Shown here piece after piece: positions 7,030-14,189 of a stretch of 19,136 nucleotides of DNA (position 1 is the first letter of the stretch; each line of letters opens with the position of its first letter). The position numbers and the translations under genes were made by a program. Location: the NCBI GenBank assembly GCA_964515255.1, contig CAZETL010000011.1, positions 1-19,136 on the forward strand. Reading direction: 5' to 3'. The notes under the pieces were generated by a model. That model ran no database searches, was not told where the DNA came from, and worked only from the letters and a program-made list of their open reading frames with translations. Source of the stretch: GCA-016699975 sp964515255 (GTDB lineage Bacteria; Patescibacteriota; Minisyncoccia; Moranbacterales; UBA1568).

Positions 7030-7884
7030 TCACAGAATATCTCCTTTGTCCAGATCGTTCACGTTGTTTCCATTTCTTGTCTCGATTTCGTGGTCATCCT
7101 CCCCGTCCGACAACCAACTTTCGTCTTTTGCGCATCCACCCTGGACAGAGGCCTCGCTCCGATCCATTCCTTTGTCGTCACAGTCATCGCCGCCCGCATT
7201 TGAACGGATATCATCGCTTTCGTGAGGCAAATCTCCCATTTCATCTTTCTTATTTTCTTCATCTTTTCCAGCTTCTTCCTCAAAATTGTCTTCCGAGCTG
7301 GAGTTCTCTTTTGAATCCTCCAGGCTAACATCTTCTTTCTCATGGTCCTTGTTTTCTTCATTTTCTCCGCGAAACTTCTTCTCTATGACACCGCTCTTCC
7401 AGGCATCGTTCTCGGGATGAAACGCCTGCGCCTGGATCCACACGACTCCGTGCTCCTTTTGTCGATTCTTTTTCGGAAGCTTAATGCATGCTCCGTCGAA
7501 TACCTCGCCACCGTCGCGAGGATTGCCGTCCCTCGAAAATTCATAGTAAAACACAGCTCCGGGAAGCGCCGACTTCAGAAGAATACAATCTTTTTTCTTC
7601 TCGAATCGGATATCCGGGATCCATTCGCCAGTCCCCATTCGCTGCCGAGAGAGCATATCTTCGTCACTGAAAAATGCGCGCGTTACGACAACATACGGGA
7701 GGGCGATGCCAAGGAGCATCGAGGAAAAAAACGAGAACGCCCGGGTCCTTCTCGGAAATATCGGGGGCGGAGCGACAAGAAAAAGAAGTGGTCGATGATC
7801 AGAGAAATCGACCGGAACACAAGAAATCTCGCGAAATTGGGCACTTTTCGGAACAGTTCCGGATGCGCTATCGAGAGTCCTCAT
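7030..7884 (-). CDS. SipW-type signal-peptide protein with long acidic tail
   Basis: This 284-residue protein has no family name I can give. Residues 48-68 form a hydrophobic segment (SFFSSMLLGIALPYVVV) followed by TRAFFSDEDMLS and GTGEW, which lines up with the TYAYFS...GTL pattern of the two TasA-like proteins upstream. I infer a substrate of the neighbouring signal peptidase. Residues 90-172 look like a small beta-rich domain (ALPGAVFYYEFS, CIKLPKK, VVWIQAQAFHPEN). Residues 173-284 are low-complexity, very rich in Asp, Glu, Lys, Ser and Asn, and probably disordered. The ATG at 7884 lies 4 nt after the signal peptidase stop, suggesting coupled translation; it leaves an unusually long stretch of about 47 residues before the hydrophobic segment, and I find no better start. 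Confidence 0.75.
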   Translation of the reverse strand: MRTLDSASGTVPKSAQFREISCVPVDFSDHRPLLFLVAPPPIFPRRTRAFSFFSSMLLGIALPYVVVTRAFFSDEDMLSRQRMGTGEWIPDIRFEKKKDCILLKSALPGAVFYYEFSRDGNPRDGGEVFDGACIKLPKKNRQKEHGVVWIQAQAFHPENDAWKSGVIEKKFRGENEENKDHEKEDVSLEDSKENSSSEDNFEEEAGKDEENKKDEMGDLPHESDDIRSNAGGDDCDDKGMDRSEASVQGGCAKDESWLSDGEDDHEIETRNGNNVNDLDKGDIL

Positions 7885-7888
7885 AACA

Positions 7889-8497
7889 TCATTTCATCTT
7901 GCCAATTGGAGAGATGTCCTTCCTGATATCACTGGTATCGAACGAGGAGATTTTCTGACGGGAAATCGCGCCATCTCGCTGTCGGCGCCTTTTCTCGTAA
8001 AACATCTTGCTCAATTCCCTCCGGATATTAATCAACTCGTCCGCAACAATGAAAAGTGACGGGAGCAGGATGATAAGCACGAATCCCCACGGTTTCTTGG
8101 CAAATGACACGGGGTATCCAAGATACGGGATAGAGAAGGAAACTTTCCCAATTATTTGACTCTCCCGAATCGGAGCATCTTCAGCCTCATTTGCATCTCC
8201 TCTTGTTTGAAGCGAACTCCCAGGAAGCTCCCTGACGATTCTGTGCGTAATGGGAGTTCCGCCGGAACCAGGCCTCCAAGTGACGATATCCCCCACTTGG
8301 TACGAATGAGCTGGCTCCAAAAAAATCATGCTCCCCACCTGGAGAGCCGGTTCCATCGAACCAGACTGAACCACAAAAATTCTATGCGTCCCGAAAATCG
8401 GAAGCATCGTTCCGACTACCAAAAGCCCGACACCTATAAGGGCAAGGAGTGCAATATCCATGAATACCGAGGCGACTCGACCGATACGTTGCGGCAT
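7889..8497 (-). CDS. ER-type signal peptidase I (SipW-like)
   Basis: The 202-residue enzyme belongs to the S26B signal peptidases, which use Ser-His rather than Ser-Lys. Visible are an N-terminal helix (about 10-35), the nucleophile in QSGSMEPAL (S47), VGDIVTWRP, histidine in PITHRIV (H85) instead of lysine, and aspartates in TRGDANEAED (D101, D107). A second helix spans about 137-155, then a basic cytoplasmic tail. Bacillus SipW has this layout and processes TasA and TapA; the TasA-like genes directly upstream support the same role. I choose ATG 8497; a TTG at 8503 would add two residues, and an in-frame TGA lies two codons before that TTG. A GGAGGAG lies about 20 nt upstream of the ATG, rather far. 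It is spaced 57 nt from the preceding gene. Confidence 0.92.
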   Translation of the reverse strand: MPQRIGRVASVFMDIALLALIGVGLLVVGTMLPIFGTHRIFVVQSGSMEPALQVGSMIFLEPAHSYQVGDIVTWRPGSGGTPITHRIVRELPGSSLQTRGDANEAEDAPIRESQIIGKVSFSIPYLGYPVSFAKKPWGFVLIILLPSLFIVADELINIRRELSKMFYEKRRRQRDGAISRQKISSFDTSDIRKDISPIGKMK

Positions 8498-8520
8498 ATT
8501 CAAATCTCAATGGGTCGCTC

Positions 8521-8533
8521 CTCCGAGACGGAG
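8521..8533 (-). promoter_or_regulatory. Hairpin overlapping the purine-rich site before the signal peptidase gene
   Basis: CTCCG-TCT-CGGAG forms a 5-bp stem whose right arm is part of GGAGGAG, the only Shine-Dalgarno-like stretch before the signal peptidase start. If used, the site would be partly masked. No T-run follows, so it is not a terminator. Confidence 0.3.
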
Positions 8534-8554
8534 AAGCGATCGCAGAGAACCGAA

Positions 8555-9145
8555 CTAGAACCCCGATTCGAGATCAGACGGCCACGTTGACGCGCCATCC
8601 TGTCGCGCTTGCACTTTGACGGAAGCATCGTAAGACTTTCCCTGGTATTTATCTCCCGCGCTTGGACTCAGTTTCACCGTAAGTTGAAATTGATCCTTTC
8701 CGCCAGCCGGAACCGTAAAGAGCGAACCGCCCTCGAGTCCGTTGTCACTGTCGTAGAACATACCGGTTATCGGCGTCGATCCGTCGCCGACAAGCGTCTG
8801 CCATGACGATCCGTTCCACCGTTCCACTCGGACCACGCTCACGAGCGTATTGTCCGGGGTATCAACACCCGACCACGCTCCAAATGCGGCACCGCGAAGC
8901 TGAATGCCGGTCGTCGAGTTGTTCTTCACGTCGAAGTTGACGAGCGCCGTTCCCCCTGGCATCAGATTTGCCACATTGAAGGAAAGATCGGTCTCCGCAT
9001 TCTGATTTAACAGATTGATATTTAACGTCCCTGTCGCAAGCGTTCCAGACGCTGAATCTTTTGCACTGAAATATGCATATGTTCCGCCCCCGACGACCAC
9101 TACTGCCGCCCCTGCAACAAAAAGACTCTTCAAAATCCTCATCAT
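8555..9145 (-). CDS. TasA/camelysin-like secreted fibre-type protein
   Basis: The 196-residue product starts with a SipW-class signal peptide: a short basic n-region, a hydrophobic core (LFVAGAAVVVVGGG) and TYAYFSAKDS at 22-31, with cleavage expected around the TYA/YFS site. GTLATGTLNINL and ANLMPGGTALVNFDVKN (59-75) follow, the order seen in the TasA/CalY family of matrix fibre subunits. The remainder is Gly/Ser/Asn/Thr-rich beta-type sequence (VERWNGSSW, FTVPAGGKDQFQLTVKL) without cysteines. By analogy it would assemble outside the cell into fibres or act as an adhesive coat; no catalytic metal motif is visible. Two ATG codons stand side by side at the start; there is no clear ribosome site. 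It lies between a paralogue and the cognate peptidase. Confidence 0.85.
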   Translation of the reverse strand: MMRILKSLFVAGAAVVVVGGGTYAYFSAKDSASGTLATGTLNINLLNQNAETDLSFNVANLMPGGTALVNFDVKNNSTTGIQLRGAAFGAWSGVDTPDNTLVSVVRVERWNGSSWQTLVGDGSTPITGMFYDSDNGLEGGSLFTVPAGGKDQFQLTVKLSPSAGDKYQGKSYDASVKVQARQDGASTWPSDLESGF

Positions 9146-9178
9146 ACGCGCGTTCTTATTTGTTTAGATATTGGATTC

Positions 9179-9195
9179 ATGATGTAGAACACCAT
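9179..9195 (-). other. Hairpin between the two TasA-like genes
   Basis: Immediately after the stop of the upstream paralogue the transcript can fold AUGGUG-UUCUA-CAUCAU, a 6-bp stem with one G-U pair. There is no T-run. It may serve RNA processing or stabilise the downstream mRNA; this is inference only. Confidence 0.3.
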
Positions 9196-9765
9196 TTACT
9201 CATCGCTTGGCGCGATAGATTGCGCGACGAACACCTCGTTCCACACACATTCTTCATGTTGAGCGCCATTGTCTGCCGACTCGTCAAGCTGCGCCCGTTG
9301 CTGGATTACCTGCGTCCCGTCCGCCGCAATTTCGTCGAATGGGATTTTTCCCGTCACCTCGATGCGCTTTTCCGACCCGGCAATATCAAGAAGATTTCCG
9401 TCATACACCGTCCGTTCCCGCTCGTTCCCGCCAATCGGTCCAGTAGTCACTCTAAGATTCGTGAGCGGACATACGCTTCCATCCAAATCGTCCACATACA
9501 GGAAAAGCTGGACTGGAACCGTACTTTTGTTCCGCACTATTCCCCGCGCCCACGCACTCCATCCGCCCGGCACCAAGTTGCTTGTCGCAAGAGGTTTCGC
9601 CATGACACCATCGCTACTTTCCCCTTTTGCGTCAATAGAAACTGTCGCCGTACTGATGGTATTTCCGTCAATGGAATCCGTCGCCGAGAAAAACGAGTAC
9701 GTTGCGCCGCCTGATACCGACACCGCAGCAAAAAGAATCACCAGACTCCTCACAAGGTTCCCCAT
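9196..9765 (-). CDS. Second TasA-like secreted protein
   Basis: The 189-residue product has a SipW-class signal peptide that aligns residue for residue in length with the next gene: MGNLVRSLVILFAA, then ATYSFFSATDS at 21-31. It shares TSNLVPGGWSAW (61-72) and VRNKSTVPVQLFLYVDD (77-93) with its neighbour's LMPGG and NNSTTGIQL region. It differs in carrying two cysteines (C99, C173) and an acidic C-terminus. The frame remains open up to 9936, but those upstream codons run across a terminator, so a start among the ATGs at 9798, 9789, 9771 or 9765 is needed; 9765 gives the best signal peptide. Being first and distinct, it could be a minor or anchoring subunit, as TapA is beside TasA, though no TapA homology is claimed. 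No convincing promoter is visible. Confidence 0.82.
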   Translation of the reverse strand: MGNLVRSLVILFAAVSVSGGATYSFFSATDSIDGNTISTATVSIDAKGESSDGVMAKPLATSNLVPGGWSAWARGIVRNKSTVPVQLFLYVDDLDGSVCPLTNLRVTTGPIGGNERERTVYDGNLLDIAGSEKRIEVTGKIPFDEIAADGTQVIQQRAQLDESADNGAQHEECVWNEVFVAQSIAPSDE

Positions 9766-9861
9766 AGGCATTCCGTTACTGATTAACATTCGCAACATTC
9801 GAGTTCCGAGACATCCCTCGACCCGTTCAACCAAGATGTCTCTCTCCGGAAATCTCACAAC

Positions 9862-9889
9862 AAAAAAAACGCCGCACACGACGTTTTTT
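9862..9889 (-). terminator. Intrinsic terminator of a small transcription unit
   Basis: The minus transcript pairs AAAAAACGUCG with CGGCGUUUUUU around a UGUG loop, with one G-U pair, and ends in eight U residues. In the plus direction the wobble becomes an A-C mismatch, so the minus direction is favoured. It lies at the stop codon of the small frame 9888-10031. Confidence 0.85.
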
Positions 9890-10031
9890 ACTCGAAAAGC
9901 AGTTGAATTGTCTCCCAGCCGAACGCGCAGCAGCATACCTCCGGAATTTCCGCATTTCGTTCCTTCATAGCTTCCGTATCTTTGTGTATTTCTTTTTCGC
10001 GAGAGGATTCTCGGACTGCCATCGCATACAT
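9888..10031 (-). CDS. Possible 47-residue protein (or small RNA) with own promoter and terminator
   Basis: A near-consensus promoter predicts a transcript start near 10035 and a terminator ends it near 9862, a unit of about 175 nt. Inside, an ATG at 10031 opens 47 codons that end with TAA embedded in the terminator's A-run. The peptide is charged and helical in its first half (about ten glutamates, several lysines and arginines), then has EVCCCAFGWE with three adjacent cysteines. I recognise no family. The frame is also open upstream of the ATG, but those codons overlap the promoter. The same RNA can fold CGAGA-AUCC-UCUCG, and lacks the signature motifs of SRP RNA and an obvious 6S bubble. 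Coding and non-coding readings are both open; the leader of 4 nt matches other near-leaderless genes here. Confidence 0.4.
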   Translation of the reverse strand: MYAMAVRESSREKEIHKDTEAMKERNAEIPEVCCCAFGWETIQLLFE

Positions 10032-10041
10032 CTCGCTTTGA

Positions 10042-10069
10042 ATTGTATCTCTCAGTTCCCCCTTGTCAA
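10042..10069 (-). promoter_or_regulatory. Near-consensus sigma70-type promoter
   Basis: TTGACA (10064-10069) and TACAAT (10042-10047) lie 16 nt apart on the minus strand, five of six -10 bases and all -35 bases matching consensus. It sits 72 nt after the stop of the DUF4012 gene and drives the small unit that ends at 9862; readthrough could reach the TasA-like genes. Confidence 0.75.
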
Positions 10070-10149
10070 GTTGGAGCAATTCACATTTCCGGTTACACGA
10101 ATAAACAGGAGATCTGAACTCAGCCAGGATTTCCTATTTCCAGAAATTC

Positions 10150-11538
10150 TTACCGCTCTTCAATGACCCCGAACGACGTTACAACAACATCCCTCTCGAG
10201 TACAAATTGCCTCACAAGTTTGGACCCATCTTTTTTGAGGATCGTCACTGAAACCGGAATCCGATGGAGTCCCGGCTGCTTCTCGATAAGAAGCTCGTAG
10301 AAATCCGATTGAACCGACTCTGGAAGCGTATATGTAAACGATACTACTTTCTCACCTCGGAGAGGAACATTTACAATTGCCCCGAACGTCTTCCTGCCGG
10401 CATCTTCGCCAAACACGGGGTCGCTCGAAAATCCCTCGGAAGCGACAAGCCAGCTTCCTTTCGGAACGTAGAGTCGGAGGAACGACTGGTAATCATTCGT
10501 CCTCCAATCCTTCTGTTCTGCCGTATGTTGATACGTGATTGAAAATTTTGCAGTCGGTTTCTCGCCCGAAAAATCAACAACGTATTCATACGATCGCTTC
10601 ACGAAGTAATCGCTTTTCCAAGCGCCGAGATTTGCGTCAACGGATGCCCAAGCATCATTGGACCATACCCCATCGAGAGCGCCGCTCCATCCCGCGGAGT
10701 TCACCGCACGGGATATCTCCTGATCTCGAAAGAACAATTGAATGTCCTTTTCATGTAAATCAGCGAGAACGACTTCAAGTAAACGGTACCGATCCGCAAT
10801 ACTCAACATCTTCACCCGGTCGAGCACTTTCCAGCCAAGAAGGTTCATCATCGATTTCCTCTCGCCACGATCGATGTTTTGTTCGATGAAACCTTTCTCC
10901 ACTTGGTACTCGAGATCCCACACCGCCGTCTCGCCCCCGTAAGAACCAGGGTATCCATCCACTTCAACGGGACCCGTTACTTTGAGAAACGATGTGAGAA
11001 CATCCGTGGTGATTCCAACAATTCCATCGAATGACTCGCCTCCCTCGCCCATCTGGTAGAACTTCTCGGCCTGCTTCGCGTTTGTCGGAAAATCCGGAGA
11101 ATAATTCGAGTCACGAAACTTCCAGGAGTCAATCCGCAGAAGTTCTCGCATCGGATAAGGAGGTTCAACCGTCGACGGTATGCGCCCGTCGAAATTTCCC
11201 GTATCATGCACTGCGAATTCAAGGATAGATCCATCCTTTACTTTCAGAATTCCGAACGAACCGATAAAGCCGCCGCCGGGCCGCAATTCATAATTATTCT
11301 GAAAAAGAACCAGGTATGTCCGAACAGTCCCGTCTTTTTTTAAGACAAAGTCGGCGATAGAGAGAAGCGCCTTCATATCCGACCGCTTCTCCTCTCCAAC
11401 CGGAAGCAATGAAGCTGGAGCTTCGAGAAGTTTCCAATGACCGTTTTTCACCTCCAGAAAAAGAAACCACGCCGCGAGGAGAAGGGCTGATGCGGACCAG
11501 AAAATAATCCAAAATTTCCAAGAGTATCGTTTTATCAT
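10150..11538 (-). CDS. DUF4012-family membrane-anchored protein
   Basis: The 462-residue protein has one N-terminal helix (about 9-27) after a basic MIKRYSWK start, then a large extracytoplasmic domain. The block YLVLFQNNYELRPGGGF (75-91) with GSFGILKV, followed by DSNYSPDFPTNAKQAEKFY and ESFDGIVGITTDVLTSFLK, is the DUF4012 signature, found in CPR bacteria and Actinobacteria. The NNYELRPGGGFIG segment resembles the pocket of LytR-CpsA-Psr enzymes, which attach glycans to the wall; a similar job here is my inference. The C-terminal third (FSITYQHTA, VPLRGEKVVSFTYTLPE) looks like a beta-sandwich. It is the last large gene of an operon with a glycosyltransferase and a Wzz-like protein, 37 nt after the latter. 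Confidence 0.85.
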   Translation of the reverse strand: MIKRYSWKFWIIFWSASALLLAAWFLFLEVKNGHWKLLEAPASLLPVGEEKRSDMKALLSIADFVLKKDGTVRTYLVLFQNNYELRPGGGFIGSFGILKVKDGSILEFAVHDTGNFDGRIPSTVEPPYPMRELLRIDSWKFRDSNYSPDFPTNAKQAEKFYQMGEGGESFDGIVGITTDVLTSFLKVTGPVEVDGYPGSYGGETAVWDLEYQVEKGFIEQNIDRGERKSMMNLLGWKVLDRVKMLSIADRYRLLEVVLADLHEKDIQLFFRDQEISRAVNSAGWSGALDGVWSNDAWASVDANLGAWKSDYFVKRSYEYVVDFSGEKPTAKFSITYQHTAEQKDWRTNDYQSFLRLYVPKGSWLVASEGFSSDPVFGEDAGRKTFGAIVNVPLRGEKVVSFTYTLPESVQSDFYELLIEKQPGLHRIPVSVTILKKDGSKLVRQFVLERDVVVTSFGVIEER

Positions 11539-11575
11539 AATTCCAATTCGAAGGGCTGCAGCCTCAATTAACGTC

Positions 11576-12862
11576 CTACATCTCTCCGCGCAGGAGCTGA
11601 TTCAGTCGATTTTTCAATTCTTCCGGCGTGGGCTCGCGACGCATCTCGTTATCATCCGAAAGCGAAATTGCCGCCTGTTCATGCGTGTCCGGTCGAGCTT
11701 CCCGAATCTCTTCTCGCGAAGACCTTTCCCCATTTGACACAAACAAACGATCCCAGGAAAAATCTTTTGCCGGAATGCTTTCCAAGTTTCCCGGAATCGA
11801 GGTCACTCCCTCGTCTTCACGGTCAGATTGCATATAGCCGTCTCTCGACGAATCCACGTTATTGTTTTCGGAGGATTCGTTTCTGAGAACCGAAGATCCC
11901 TTCCCTAAATCGGAAGGACTCCTGCGATCAATCGACGTTTCTTTCTTTGAAACCTCGTTTCGAACGCCGAGTTCGCCTCTTGGGACAACATTCATCTTCT
12001 CCCAAATATCTACCGGCTCGGCAAGCAAACTATCCTGAGCAGGCTCAACCGCTGGATTTGAAACCTCGGTCACCTCTGCAATATCAGATAAATCTTGCTC
12101 ATCCGTCCCCGTCTCAGCACCCGGAACCTCCGGCGCCTGAGAAAAAGTTTCGAGGTCGTTTCCACTGCTACCACTTGGAGTTACCAGACTCTCTCGCTCT
12201 TTGTTGAGAGCCTGAAACGAACCGACTGGACGAATTTTCACCCCAAACCGAGAAGCGTGGAGTTGAGATCCAAAAGAATGGAGCGAGGGAATCATCCTCC
12301 AAACAAGAATCCATGCGGCGAAAATAATCAAACCGGAAACGAAAGCGCTCAGAATAATCGGCGCACTCCATGATTCAACCGCAACTCGGACGGAAACTGG
12401 GTTAGCAAGGCGGATATCAGCTTCGCTATCCCGGTTATACCATCTCCCCGAAAACCCGTAGAGCGTCTCCAAAGAAGCCTGAAGAAGCGCCTGCGATTGA
12501 AAAGCCGACTCTCGGCTCACGAGAGAGAGTTCAATAAGACTCGTTCCTGGTATGACGCGCGCGGAGACAATCTTACTCCATGCATCTCCCCTTTCGATAA
12601 GCGGGAGTTCCGCCCATGGATCTGAAATATTCTCATGATCCAAGATGAGCGTTTCGTAAAATGAGTCCGATTTCGTGAGAATCGAGAGATTTCCAGCCGT
12701 TGTTTCAGCGGATACAGATGGGGATTTCGAGAGGACTATCACGGTTGCTTCTGCCCGGTATGTCCGGAAAAACTCGATGAACACGGAAAAAGACGCCGCG
12801 AATACAATAAGAAACGCTGCGGAAAAAAATAAAGGGGAACGATTCTTGAATATCTGCATCAT
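11576..12862 (-). CDS. Wzz-like polysaccharide co-polymerase without kinase domain
   Basis: The 428-residue protein has two transmembrane helices (about 10-30 and 168-188) enclosing an extracytoplasmic domain of some 135 residues with an early YRAEATVIV and a later RVIPGTSLIELSLVS. This topology and the RVIPGTSLIELS strand match chain-length regulators of the Wzz/Wzc superfamily. No Walker motif of a tyrosine kinase follows. Instead, residues 190-428 are a polar, acidic, apparently disordered cytoplasmic tail that ends in a short helix, PTPEELKNRLNQLLRGEM. The usual proline-rich motif before the second helix is not obvious beyond RLANPVS. It would control length or export of a surface glycan. 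The start is ATG 12862, with a second ATG directly after it, 9 nt downstream of the glycosyltransferase stop. Confidence 0.72.
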   Translation of the reverse strand: MMQIFKNRSPLFFSAAFLIVFAASFSVFIEFFRTYRAEATVIVLSKSPSVSAETTAGNLSILTKSDSFYETLILDHENISDPWAELPLIERGDAWSKIVSARVIPGTSLIELSLVSRESAFQSQALLQASLETLYGFSGRWYNRDSEADIRLANPVSVRVAVESWSAPIILSAFVSGLIIFAAWILVWRMIPSLHSFGSQLHASRFGVKIRPVGSFQALNKERESLVTPSGSSGNDLETFSQAPEVPGAETGTDEQDLSDIAEVTEVSNPAVEPAQDSLLAEPVDIWEKMNVVPRGELGVRNEVSKKETSIDRRSPSDLGKGSSVLRNESSENNNVDSSRDGYMQSDREDEGVTSIPGNLESIPAKDFSWDRLFVSNGERSSREEIREARPDTHEQAAISLSDDNEMRREPTPEELKNRLNQLLRGEM

Positions 12863-12871
12863 AAAGACAGA

Positions 12872-14053
12872 TCAGCGGACAATTGGCGAAGATAACCTGC
12901 GCGCAGCGCGAGAAGTTTTCGGTTTCCGAGAAAACAAAGATTCGTATATGCGGAGCAATTTCTCTGCTGCAGCATCCCAAGAGTATTCGTCAACAATACG
13001 CCTCTTCGCCTGCTCGCCAAACATCGACGCATCCTCCGGAGAATTCAAAAGGAACGCCATTTTATCTCGAAGATCGGAAACGTTTTTGTTTTGAAAAAGA
13101 ACGCCGGCATTCGACAACACCTCTCGGTTCACTCGGATATCGCTCGCGACAGTCGGGAGTCCGTGTGCCATGGCTTCAAGCAGCGCGATTGACATTCCCT
13201 CGGACTCCGAAGGTTGCACAAACAACGCCGCATGCGAAAACAACTCTTCGAGTTCGCGGCCAAATCGCTCTCCAAGAAACAATATATTGTCTCGACCTTT
13301 CGCCATCAATCGAAGATATGATTCGTATTCTCTTGTATTTGCATGAGCTCCGACAATAACCAACTTCGTATTGTTCGGAACTTTATTCGTATCTTCAAGT
13401 TCCATGAATGCCTTGATGAGGTAGTGGATCCCCTTGTGACCGACGAGTCTCCCTACCGAGAGAACGTAGCGGCCTTCCCGGAGTCCGAGTGCGGCAAGTG
13501 ACTCCGGCGCCGTTTTGCTAGTCGGAACATTTGCGCCGTTTGGAATATAATCGGTCCGCCGGTGATATACCCGCGAGACGTATTCTCGAAGTTCCCGAGA
13601 TACCACGAGAGTACGGGTTGGGATTCGACAGGCGACCCACTCCCCAAGTCGGAGAGCAGACTGACTGAACCATCCCCACTTCTTGTGGAAGTAATCCCGG
13701 CAATGAAATGTCGAGATCACTTTCGTCCCGCGGGAGAACCACGATGGGATAAAAGCAAGAAGCGACGGTCCGATCGCCTGATAGTGGATCACATCGAAAC
13801 CGGAAAATGCCGCATGGGCGCTTGCAAGAAGCGTATGCGTAATCGCATCCAAGTGTTTCGTGGGAATACTCGGGAGAGATACGAGCCTCACCCCTTTCCA
13901 AGCGCGAAGCGACGGATCCGTATAGTTCGGGCGAGTGTACACCACTACTTCATGACCCTTCTCAGCAAGGCGAATTGCCATTTGCTCAACATACGTCTCA
14001 ATCCCGCCTGATTTTGCCGGTATTCCTTTCTGTCCGATAAAAGCGATGCGCAT
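12872..14053 (-). CDS. Family 4 glycosyltransferase
   Basis: This 393-residue cytoplasmic or membrane-associated GT-B enzyme transfers a sugar from a nucleotide donor to a growing glycan. The N-terminal acceptor domain begins MRIAFIGQKGIPAKSGGIE with the glycine-rich loop. The linker has YIPNGANVP, and the donor domain has YVLSVGRLVGHKGIHYLIKA, FLGERFGRELEELFSHA, and the E-x7-E region PSESEGMSIALLEAMAHG. The end is basic (RKPKTSRAARR). GIPAKSGGIETYVEQ is typical of transferases in capsule and exopolysaccharide loci. ATG 14053 starts directly at the domain. It leads the operon with the Wzz-like and DUF4012 genes; the sugar and acceptor cannot be told from sequence. Confidence 0.93.
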   Translation of the reverse strand: MRIAFIGQKGIPAKSGGIETYVEQMAIRLAEKGHEVVVYTRPNYTDPSLRAWKGVRLVSLPSIPTKHLDAITHTLLASAHAAFSGFDVIHYQAIGPSLLAFIPSWFSRGTKVISTFHCRDYFHKKWGWFSQSALRLGEWVACRIPTRTLVVSRELREYVSRVYHRRTDYIPNGANVPTSKTAPESLAALGLREGRYVLSVGRLVGHKGIHYLIKAFMELEDTNKVPNNTKLVIVGAHANTREYESYLRLMAKGRDNILFLGERFGRELEELFSHAALFVQPSESEGMSIALLEAMAHGLPTVASDIRVNREVLSNAGVLFQNKNVSDLRDKMAFLLNSPEDASMFGEQAKRRIVDEYSWDAAAEKLLRIYESLFSRKPKTSRAARRLSSPIVR

Positions 14054-14104
14054 ACGGTAGCAACAAACAACAAGAGGGAAACTCTCTCCCTAACCCATAC
14101 AGGG

Positions 14105-14132
14105 CATATATTTGGGAGGTCTCAGCTTTCAA
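14105..14132 (-). promoter_or_regulatory. Likely promoter of the glycosyltransferase-Wzz-DUF4012 operon
   Basis: TTGAAA (14127-14132) and TATATG (14105-14110) are 16 nt apart on the minus strand, in the 136-nt gap upstream of the operon. The predicted start near 14098 gives a leader of about 45 nt. No terminator for the beta-helix gene is evident in this gap. Confidence 0.45.
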
Positions 14133-14189
14133 AAGATTTCTATATATTTCACAGCCCACACGCTTAATCTCCAAGAAGCAATGATGCCA

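Noticed and set aside
9766..9936. N-terminal extension of the second TasA-like protein to 9936
   Set aside because: It would cross the intrinsic terminator at 9862-9889 and put over 50 extra residues before the signal peptide.
9269..9970. Plus-strand frame of 233 codons opposite the second TasA-like gene
   Set aside because: It runs through the terminator and carries no motif, while the minus frame has a full SipW-class signal peptide.
9862..10035. SRP RNA or 6S RNA in the small transcription unit
   Set aside because: The SRP signature around GGAAGCAGCC is absent, and no long closing stem with a central bubble could be drawn by eye; a covariance-model scan would settle it.
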